From: Opisthorchis felineus
Taxonomy: Eukaryota > Platyhelminthes > Trematoda > Opisthorchiida > Opisthorchiidae
DNA length: 64,000 nt
Direction: 5' to 3'
Assembly: GCA_004794785.1 (NCBI GenBank)
Contig: SJOL01007224.1
Coordinates: 5,723-69,722, forward strand
The position numbers and the translations under genes are program-made. The notes below the pieces were generated by a model, which saw only the letters and a program-made list of their open reading frames with translations, searched no databases and had not been told where the DNA came from. This document shows positions 29,101 to 34,963 of the stretch, in pieces. The stretch's first letter is position 1; every line of letters begins with the position of its first letter.

Positions 29101-30646
29101 ACGAACAGCCACGTGCATTTGGCACATGCTTTGGCCAACCTTGTCACATTATTGAATTGAGAACCGAAACAAGTCTGGAGAAGAGAGGCTTGAAAGGCAG
29201 TAGTGCTGTCGAGCACTAGCTGCCACCGGAATCCTTGGGTTTGTTAGCACAGAACGTATCTCTCCACCAGTTGTATCGATTGTTCTAGTGCTTTGTCGAA
29301 TTCCGGAGTCTTATGTGGACTCCAATGTTAGATCGATGGGGGTTTGCCTGCGGACAAGTGTCTACTACGCCTCGTATAAGATTTAGAAGGTAGTTTCACC
29401 CATCTATAAGAAAAAAGCGATAAGTAGTTGTTTCGGGACTAGTTGTACTTATACGTTTGTGAACGTAATAATTTCTTCGTATTCTCAAACTTCCGGATTG
29501 TCCAAAAGCTATTTTTAGACGAACTGACCAAGGTCATCCCGTTTTTTCGCATGTGCTTTGCACCCACAAAGTGTAAGGTCTTGCTCTTGAGCATGCAATC
29601 ACTAAACATGCCACTTAAAATCCAGGGAGAGGTACTGGAAGTTGCGGAGCGTTTTACATGTCTTGGAAGTTGTCTTAGTTCTGATTGTAGTGTGACAGAT
29701 GAAGCCAACGCACGAATTTCCAAGGCTCAGGTCGATTCAGAGTGGCCGAAGTGGACTTGATAGGGGGTATAAAAGAGAGTACGAAAAATTTAGGTGCTGT
29801 CGGTGCGGCTCGTCTTCCAGGATGGGGACCGCGTGATCCCCAGTGCGCCTAGTTGGATACACTGTAAGATATAGCTGCCAGTCGGTGCCAGTGGCGTTCT
29901 TGTTGTCAGTTTTTACCCAGATTGCCCGAATGGGTGTTTGGAGGTGTAAGCATTTCGGAATAATTTTGGCAGGTTAGCACCAAGTCCCTTCCCCATCCAC
30001 TTTTATTCTTTTCTTCACAATAAGGCTTTCAAATAAACCATGGTTGTACGGCAGCGAAGCATCAGTGTTGAACAGGGATATTGTGCTCTCTGTGATGATG
30101 AACTCATCAGTGTTGGGTGCGTCTGCATTCGTACCAAATACCCATGCAGCGACCATGGCATGGTGACTGGAAGATATTTAACTCTTGAATTCACCCTGCT
30201 CCCTGTGGTGATCAACCCCTTATTGAATACGCTGTGCTGATCATGATGTGTTTTTCTTCTCGTCGTTTCAGTTGCTAGACTCCTCGGGTGCATCGGTTTC
30301 CGAATGGTCGCACCCGAAGCCCTCAGCTTCCATCCGATCGATCTTATCCAACCATTCGGATTGTCTGGGGTCTCTGTCCATTTTCCGATCACCACCGGAG
30401 GGCCCTTTTAGAAGCCGTTTATACCTGCATGTCATAGAACTCGGTACTGGTCGTTTACTCAGCACACCATACCAGCTGACTCCTCAGCAGTACTTCGCTG
30501 CCTCGGTTTTGCTGGAATTTCACACCTTTTGGCCCCAGGTTATCGTCTTCTGGACGTATCTCCTCTTTGTCTTTTTCCTCATAGGGCTTGGCGTTGTGAG
30601 CTACGGTACGATCCTTCTCAGGAATAAAAAGGCGTGCATTGTCTAA
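1780..30646 (+). CDS. DEX1-like FG-GAP repeat membrane protein (spliced gene, 11 exons found)
   Basis: Exons: 1780-2151, 7471-7572, 11119-11241, 14286-14540, 16231-16455, 19312-19580, 22213-22354, 23013-23289, 27184-27360, 28062-28184, 30272-30646; all have AG/GT borders. Phases agree at every junction except 27360 to 28062, so one small exon is probably missing there. The visible protein is about 810 residues; plant DEX1 is about 900. Residues 17-33 form an N-terminal membrane anchor or signal. An FG-GAP type calcium loop (DVDLDGQLD) lies at 71-79. Repeated beta-strand blades follow ([49 protein letters not shown]). The last exon carries a membrane helix ([20 protein letters not shown]) and a short basic tail (RNKKACIV). 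The domain order of blades followed by a C-terminal single-pass helix is that of DEX1, a secretory/plasma membrane protein in plants. The animal function is unknown. Alternative: another FG-GAP/integrin-alpha-like membrane protein. The assignment is by recollection of the family, not by a search. Confidence 0.7.
2441..2622 (+). mobile_element. tRNA-derived SINE, full length
   Basis: It has a tRNA-like head with A box (TAGCTCAATGGTTAAGG) and B box (GGTTCGAACCC). The body starts CTGTCTAGGCTTGGGCAACC and the tail is GCTGAACGATTATT. The Pol III promoter elements are intact. Same family as ten further copies in the window. Confidence 0.8.
2890..6040 (+). mobile_element. Degenerate CR1/Jockey-like LINE
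   Basis: Fragments in the right order for a non-LTR element. 2909-3217 is a 102-codon frame with a Cys-rich start (possible ORF1). At about 4020-4070 an endonuclease-like block reads [11 protein letters not shown] (compare VGVIYRPPNS). At 5065-5160 an RT block reads [20 protein letters not shown]. At 5450-5700 lie later RT pieces, and at 5760-5960 C-terminal pieces ([20 protein letters not shown]). It has many stops and frameshifts. The 3' end (5965-6030) recurs in reverse at 35330-35380. Confidence 0.6.
6041..7470. other. Remainder of DEX1-like intron 1
   Basis: Short overlapping open frames on both strands without recognisable motifs. No repeat family identified. Confidence 0.3.
7471..7572 (+). 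CDS. DEX1-like gene, exon 2
   Basis: Acceptor tttttcgcgcag and donor gtgagt; 34 codons, phase 0 to 0. It encodes a blade-like pair of strands ([19 protein letters not shown]). The phase matches exon 1 directly. Confidence 0.65.
7611..7626. repeat. (AC)n microsatellite
   Basis: Eight AC units just inside DEX1-like intron 2. Confidence 0.85.
7937..7954. repeat. (GA)n microsatellite
   Basis: A short GA run inside intron 2. Confidence 0.7.
8381..8552 (+). mobile_element. tRNA-derived SINE
   Basis: A box (CAGCTCATTGGTTAAGG), B box (GGTTCGAACCC), CTGTCTAGGCTTGGGCAA body and ACAGCTGGACGA tail. A second GGTTCGAACC lies just upstream at 8365-8374, perhaps a piece of another copy. Confidence 0.78.
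8860..10800 (+). mobile_element. Degenerate LINE, second RT lineage
   Basis: Ordered RT blocks in shifting frames. About 9130-9250: [20 protein letters not shown] (pre-RT). 10200-10320: [19 protein letters not shown] and [18 protein letters not shown] (palm). 10540-10670: [18 protein letters not shown] and [10 protein letters not shown] (after the YADD region, mutated to FSDE). It is distinct in sequence from the RTE-like copies. It is interrupted by a minus-strand SINE at 9371-9548. Confidence 0.62.
9371..9548 (-). mobile_element. tRNA-derived SINE inserted in a LINE
   Basis: Complement carries the tRNA-like head near 9548, the B box GGTTCGAACCC region at 9490-9500, and the tail near 9371. 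It splits the LINE remnant around it. Confidence 0.75.
11119..11241 (+). CDS. DEX1-like gene, exon 3
   Basis: Acceptor cttccccag and donor gtaagt; 41 codons, phase 0 to 0, beginning [10 protein letters not shown]. It ends with an NNSN stretch (possible glycosylation). Confidence 0.6.
12480..13200 (+). mobile_element. RTE-like LINE fragment
   Basis: Blocks of the RTE ORF2 C-terminal half in several frames: [20 protein letters not shown] near 12520-12590, a degenerate middle, then [16 protein letters not shown] and WLEML near 13070-13130. Dead copy. Confidence 0.6.
13315..13494 (+). mobile_element. tRNA-derived SINE with target-site duplication
   Basis: A near-consensus copy, with A box TGGCTCAGTGGTTAGAGC and B box GGTTCGAACCC. 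It is flanked by an identical 11-base repeat TCATAGCGACG at 13304-13314 and 13495-13505, so both insertion ends are known and the element is 180 bases. Confidence 0.88.
14286..14540 (+). CDS. DEX1-like gene, exon 4
   Basis: Acceptor ccgcactaag after a T/C-rich tract and donor gtaagc; 85 codons, phase 0 to 0. It contains VYASPVIV, the typical start of an FG-GAP blade, and [19 protein letters not shown]. An alternative acceptor at 14327 would shorten it by 14 codons in the same frame. Confidence 0.6.
14541..15979. other. DEX1-like intron 4 sequence
   Basis: No gene or recognised repeat before the SINE fragment at 15980. A low-complexity TACTATA-type stretch lies at about 15890-15960. Confidence 0.3.
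15980..16078 (+). mobile_element. tRNA-derived SINE, 3'-truncated
   Basis: Head and body up to CTGTCTAGACTTAC only. The B box is mutated (GGTTCCAGCC). It lies about 150 bases before the exon 5 acceptor. Confidence 0.7.
16231..16455 (+). CDS. DEX1-like gene, exon 5
   Basis: Acceptor ctgctttcag and donor gtaagt; 75 codons, phase 0 to 0. It encodes [18 protein letters not shown], a beta-blade pattern. Confidence 0.66.
17015..17345 (-). repeat. Arm 1 of a diverged inverted repeat
   Basis: The complement of this stretch aligns with 17850-18150 over nearly its whole length. Shared blocks include TGTTAGGCGGAAT, CTCGCAGTCA, GACCCAACAG and TTTCCAGAA.TGTTGTCGCC. A 115-codon minus-strand open frame across it is probably incidental. 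There is a 15-base insertion relative to arm 2 near 17335. Confidence 0.75.
17850..18150 (+). repeat. Arm 2 of a diverged inverted repeat
   Basis: Opposite-orientation partner of 17015-17345, about 500 bases away, roughly 75 percent alike by eye. Either two head-to-head copies of one unknown repeat family or an old foldback. Confidence 0.75.
18151..21783. other. Intronic sequence around exon 6
   Basis: Apart from DEX1-like exon 6 I recognise no element. Open frames at 18661-18899 and 18939-19286 have no recognisable motif. Confidence 0.25.
19312..19580 (+). CDS. DEX1-like gene, exon 6
   Basis: Acceptor ctgtgtcctag and donor gtaagt; 89 codons plus 2 bases (phase 2). It encodes [15 protein letters not shown] near the start and [15 protein letters not shown] in the middle. 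The two leftover bases (GG) are completed by the first base of exon 7 to give Gly. Confidence 0.63.
21784..22097 (+). mobile_element. Older SINE copy split by a nested SINE
   Basis: Left part 21784-21893 (CGAACCCAA, CTGTATAGATTTAGACAACC, ATGGCAGCTA) and right part 22076-22097 (tail TCTGACAGCTGAAC) together make the 3' two thirds of a SINE. The younger SINE at 21894-22063 sits between them. Confidence 0.75.
21894..22063 (+). mobile_element. Younger nested tRNA-derived SINE
   Basis: Flanked by the perfect 12-base duplication ACACCTAAAGGG (21882-21893 and 22064-22075). It has an A box, but the B box is damaged: GGTCCGTAACCCAACC replaces GGTCCGTGGTTCGAACCC. It ends in a T-rich tail. Confidence 0.87.
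22213..22354 (+). CDS. DEX1-like gene, exon 7
   Basis: Acceptor tgctttctag and donor gtaaat; one base completes the split Gly, then 47 codons to phase 0. [20 protein letters not shown] closely follows the DEX1 blade pattern of strand, then a G-x-x-x-P-x-x-P turn. This is one of the strongest family signatures in the gene. Confidence 0.66.
23013..23289 (+). CDS. DEX1-like gene, exon 8
   Basis: Acceptor tttgtttccag and donor gtaag; 92 codons plus 1 base. It holds two blade halves ([17 protein letters not shown] and [16 protein letters not shown]). Confidence 0.66.
23590..25290 (+). mobile_element. RTE-like LINE, most complete copy
   Basis: RT palm and C-terminal region nearly continuous but with frameshifts and stops. 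Blocks: [15 protein letters not shown] (23830), [20 protein letters not shown] (23930), [20 protein letters not shown] then a TAG (24125), [19 protein letters not shown] (24170), [13 protein letters not shown] (24300), [17 protein letters not shown] (24570), [20 protein letters not shown] (24660), [20 protein letters not shown] (24790), [20 protein letters not shown] (25020), [11 protein letters not shown] (25180). RTE clade, of the kind common in flatworms. Not functional. Confidence 0.78.
25291..26440. other. Intron 8 sequence after the LINE
   Basis: No gene or repeat recognised. Confidence 0.25.
26440..26710 (+). mobile_element. Short RT fragment of another LINE
   Basis: The block [20 protein letters not shown] followed by [20 protein letters not shown] corresponds to the RT palm (T-x-x-x-F-V-D-F-x-x-A-F-D-S-x-D-R). 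Its sequence differs from the other LINEs here. Flanks unrecognisable. Confidence 0.5.
27184..27360 (+). CDS. DEX1-like gene, exon 9
   Basis: Acceptor ccagctgttcag and donor gtgagt. The first two bases complete a Val codon with exon 8; 58 codons follow and one base is left over. It encodes [20 protein letters not shown]. The phase joins exon 8 exactly but not exon 10, so a small exon is expected between 27361 and 28061. Confidence 0.5.
28062..28184 (+). CDS. DEX1-like gene, exon 10
   Basis: Acceptor attttacttgcag and donor gtaagt; 41 codons, phase 0 to 0 ([20 protein letters not shown]). Only this frame continues openly into the last exon. Confidence 0.62.
28588..28656 (-). repeat. tRNA-like promoter fragment of a different type
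   Basis: The complement reads an A box-like TGACCGAACGGTTAGGC and a B box-like GGTTCGAAATTCC with tRNA-like spacing, but no CTGTCTAGGCTTGGG body. Likely head of a second SINE family or an old tRNA pseudogene. Confidence 0.45.
29440..29960 (+). mobile_element. RTE-like LINE, internally deleted 3' fragment
   Basis: [40 protein letters not shown], then a jump to [19 protein letters not shown] and [17 protein letters not shown]. About 330 bases of ORF2 are missing between 29735 and 29790 relative to the 23.6 kb copy. Confidence 0.7.
30020..30135 (-). repeat. Interspersed repeat fragment
   Basis: The complement holds CACTGATGCTTCGCTGCCG, shared with 10-50 and 59745-59775, and an upstream CAACACTGATGAGTTCATCA resembling the repeat at 59630-59650. 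Confidence 0.45.
30272..30646 (+). CDS. DEX1-like gene, last exon (C-terminal membrane helix, stop)
   Basis: Acceptor ctcgtcgtttcag; 124 codons and TAA. It has a beta-rich lumenal part ([19 protein letters not shown]) and then one strong membrane helix at about 30535-30610. It ends in a short basic cytoplasmic tail. An AATAAA lies inside the coding end (30623-30628), 15 bases before the stop codon. I see no other AATAAA in the next 200 bases. Confidence 0.72.
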   Translation: MLDSSGASVSEWSHPKPSASIRSILSNHSDCLGSLSIFRSPPEGPFRSRLYLHVIELGTGRLLSTPYQLTPQQYFAASVLLEFHTFWPQVIVFWTYLLFVFFLIGLGVVSYGTILLRNKKACIV

Positions 30647-30878
30647 TTTCTGTCTGACCTTATTTCGTCCCTTCTTTTTGTTGTTGTGTAGTTTCGTATC
30701 TTTTATTTTTCTATTCACTACCCCTACTACCAAATAGATTTCACTTTCAATAGAAAATATGTGGTTCTCTTCATCCAGATATTTGCGATAATGATTGTTC
30801 AAAGTTATCCTAGTTCGCGACCTTTGATATGGCAAATGGCTCTAACTGACGTCGTCGTTTTCCTAATCCTCCTCGTCA

Positions 30879-31048
30879 TGAGTAGCTCAGCTGTTAAGAC
30901 GTTAACTTACTGACCGGAAGATCCGTGGTTCGAACCCAACTCCAGCTGCTCCTTTCTAGGGTTGGGCGACCTGGCAATATCGCAGCCCTCATGCTTCCTT
31001 CGGGTAGCATGGCAACTATGCACCGAAAGGTTCTCACACCTGAACGGC
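30879..31048 (+). mobile_element. tRNA-derived SINE between genes
   Basis: A box AGTAGCTCAGCTGTTAAGAC, intact B box GGTTCGAACCC, and a slightly shortened body (CTCCTTTCTAGGGTTGGGCG). It lies 230 bases after the DEX1-like stop codon. Confidence 0.78.
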
Positions 31049-34000
31049 TGGCTGGCTGTTGTATCATCATAATACTCACTCTCTCCACAATCATTCGCCA
31101 TAGTCGTCATGGGGTAGGTTGGCTTGTAAGCACATCGATAACCGCACTTAGTAACAGGAAACGAACTACAGAGCCCATAGCGAACGAAGTATTGGAAGAT
31201 ACGAGGGAGAACCAGCAAATCAGAGAGTAATAGCAACCGGAGGCCTCACAAATATAGGTTGGCAGCTTACCACAAATTCTTGGAAAGCGTCTTCGGCCTT
31301 GGCCTGACAGCTGGCGATTTGTGTGGTGCCTGTCAACTTTGTTAATTGGCCAAGCTGTTTACAGTCGAGTCTATGTCAACTTCGACTCAAGGAAAGTGGC
31401 ACTGGCCAATCAAGTTGATGAGGTCGTTTGTCAGGATATTTTTCCTGGACCATGCCTCCACAACGAATGAAAGTTCTCTTCTGACCAATATACAACGAGG
31501 ACTCGCAGTCTGATAGTTTTTCTGTTGAAGAGGAGGATTCTAACAGGGAGAAATTCTCTGTTGAGGCAGAGACATGTATCTCGGGCATTGTCCTGGATGA
31601 GTTAATGACCATGTTATTCACAATACCTGTACATAACTCTCTCAAACACAAATATGGTCGTAATAGACAGGAAGAGCTCACTGTCGGGATTCTACTAAAA
31701 ATCACATATAGTAAGAAACGGTAAAGGTTTTGTGTCCACAACTGACATTTCTTGAACACTTCTCCTTGTTTTGGGCCAGCGTACTGCGTTACAGTTGCGC
31801 TGGATGTCAGAATCACGCACCAAGTGGCTGTTTAAAAATTCACATTGTTCGGTGTGCTGCCTTTGCTGTAGAAATTGGAGGCTTACTACAGAGTTCACTC
31901 TTCATTTTAAAAGTATATAGTTGATGACTCAGGGTACTTAGCATACACCGGTTTACCACTTTTTCTTAGTCTTTTGTTTGGAGGTGGTCCAAAAAACCAT
32001 GGTGTTTTTGCGGGATATCACGCGTCCTGTGTTCAAGTGATATGTGCCCGCCTCACTTCCATAGACATATTGTACAGCGCGTAAGAAACCAAGATAGATA
32101 TTTCTGGAAAGGATGACTTTTAAATAACTACCAAGGCACGGGCCCCCGACCCAACATCTTGTAGATGCCTGCAAGCAAGGCCTCCGAAAAACGGATTCAT
32201 ATCAACTGTCTGCACTGAAAAGAGTATCGAAATGCTCTCGGATACGAAAAGGTTTGAAAATGTGCACTGCGTGGCGTGGTCGTAAACGAATGTCGTACGT
32301 GTAGTGCTGCTTCACTTGTCAACAGTAACTCACACAGCTCTTTACGCGGAAACCGGTCGTGCCGATCATGCATACGTGTCTGGAGAAATAAGGTCATTGA
32401 ACAAGCGCACTGAAAGGTGATATCGATCCTGATTATGGAAACTCTGGCTACCCAAGTTGTCGAACTGTTATGTTAAAATTAACAGCGACAGTGGGTGGGT
32501 TAGGAGGTTGTCTGTTGCTAGGGTTGTTGAGATAGGGTTGTTCCTGATGTATGCACAATTCGGGACACTCAAAATGTCATCCCTATAGTGTCAACCTGAG
32601 TTTCCGTTCGCTGTCATGAGACAGTCAACACTCAATGGATGGTAAGTTGAGTGGCAATTTGCAAATGGCTGTAAAGTCCTGTATGTGGCGAGCGGCAATA
32701 TGCCCATCTGCGAAGGGGGGCAGTAGCCAGGAAGACAACAGAAGCTTACCTCGCTGGTTATGACCTAGTGTGCGAAGAGAGACCACCCCGATGAAATATT
32801 GTGTTCTCGTAGTCAAAACTTTTGGGTCAGACTCGTATGCTGTCACTAACACTGTATGTTTATTTAAACGAGGTGCTTCAAGGATCCTGTACGAAGTAAG
32901 ATTCACAACTTTGGAAAACCCTGCTCGACATTGCAAGCCTTTGCGCACCCATCAATGCGCTTGACGGGTTGATCATATGATATCCTGAGCTGCATTCCTG
33001 TTTAGGAAGTATAATCGATAAAGTGACTCCATAATGGGGTTCTTTTGGAAGAGCCACACACTTTTGAATCGAGATGAGGAACCGTCAACTACTCTAGGAT
33101 TTGAAGGTGCTGAGGACCCAAATTCAAACGCAGTACTTTCTACCCTGAGTACAGATATGCGATTCTCGTTAAGCGGTAATTTCGAAAGCGACTGCGGAGA
33201 TGTCATGCCTCATTATTAATTGCGGGCGTATACAATGAGGTCGACTTGTTTCTCGTGTTTATCCATTCAAAAAAGAATGCATGCATGCATGTTTCCTTTT
33301 TTCTAGCATGCTATCGGATCGTCCACGTTTTTGTGCACAGCTTCGATAGTCACATTACCTTCATCATACATAATGCAATACATGCGAGTGTGGGACTTGT
33401 TCCAAGAGTGTATTCAATGTGGTTGAGTAAATTCCTGCTACTTGTGGAACTACGACATTGTATTACAGGATGTCCCAGCAATGAAGAATGTCGGGGAGTG
33501 TAGTCTGTTTCGTGTAGATGCCAAGCCGAGCAACCAGCTTGCGTATACTCATGCGAAGAATTGGAATGGAACAGTACCACGGGATAGCATTTGCGGCTGA
33601 TCACTATGTGCTGCTTGCCTGCACAGCTGAAGTAGCCCTGCGAACGACGATCAGAATAAGCCACAAGTTGAATGAGGGAAAGGGCTGTATTCATCCTAAC
33701 AATCATGGTAGGTGGCTTGGTAAACATTTGGTCAGTGACTCCAGTCGGAGTCCGGAGCATTGCAGAGGAGAACTGACGTCAGCGGTTGTATTTCTGAGTG
33801 AGTTTGTCACCTTCAGTTTGGGTTGCTTCAACTGCCTGTGTGTTTGGTCGATCGGATCTTAGGGGAAAGTGCAACGAAACCCATTTAAGTGACACGTAAG
33901 ATCACTTGCAGTTGGTTTTCCTTGCGCCTTTCATTATTTTTTCCCCACGATCATACAAAACTTTTATTCAGTGTCTGCCTGTTTGAGCTTCAGTTCACAA

Positions 34001-34543
34001 GCAGCGTTCAGCAAATTATTTTTCATTCTAGAGGTTAAAAGTAATGGGACAAAAATACCGGAAAGCCAGGAGTATGGTTACCCTACCGAAGTTAAATGCA
34101 CTTTTCAGAAAAATTTATCAAATAGCTCCTAGCAGAATGTCCATCTTCGTGTTTGATGGGTGCGCAATCTCTTCAGTTCCGCTGAGATTCTGAACCCGCC
34201 CCCCTTGCCGCTGTTCTGATTGGACGGTAGCCACACTGTCATTGTGGAGGCATCCAGCTTGCAGTCAAACTATAAACGAAGCATTCCAACCGTTAGCACC
34301 GCTTTTGCCACGGGAAGCGAGCAAGCAACGAAATAACTGCGAGTTTCCGGTTGAAATCCGTTTCAAAGGACCAACAAAGTGATTTTGCCTGAAGCTGGTC
34401 GCTCCGGAGGTGGATGACTATGTGTACATATACGCATCCACATACAGTACATATCTCATCTTTCAGTTTTCCAAACAACTAACTTAGTCCTTTTCGCTCG
34501 TTATTATTTTTCAGTTGGTCGCAAAGACTCTTGAGACCTGGGG
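31049..34543. other. Intergenic region between DEX1-like and ELP6
   Basis: Several open frames of 60-146 codons on both strands without recognised motifs. A short ATGCATGC repeat lies at 33278-33292. No promoter element can be pinned down before ELP6. Confidence 0.3.
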
Positions 34544-34963
34544 ATGGATTTCAGCACGGTAGTAGAAGACCTTCAAAACAGTTCACTCTCCTGCCCGGGG
34601 GAGCTGGATTTGTGGTTGATTCTCAGCCACAACACCGCTTCGCATGAGCCATTGCTGTCTGAGTTAATCCGTCGCTCGCTGAACCCTGTCAGACGCCCGC
34701 TTCTTGGTCCAGCTGGCGATCCCGGTGCACCAGCCAACACTTCTCCGATGCACAAGTGCATTTTATTTTGCACACACAAATCACCCCGATTCTATCAACA
34801 GCTTTTGAGTTCAGCCATCCTTGGCCGTGATCAGTACTGTTCACTGAGCACGGTCGACGTTGGTGATGTTGTCCGACAGTCACTGACAGAGGACTGCAAA
34901 GAAGTGCCCGGTTTCATGTCACAGGAATTTTCTTCGAATCTATGGCGGTACATCTCGGATAAG
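34544..34963 (+). CDS. ELP6: ELP6-like gene, exon 1
   Basis: 140 codons from ATG (MDFSTVVEDLQ) to AAG followed by gttagc. A Pro/Gly-rich insertion (about residues 47-67) makes this end longer than the human protein. Confidence 0.75.
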
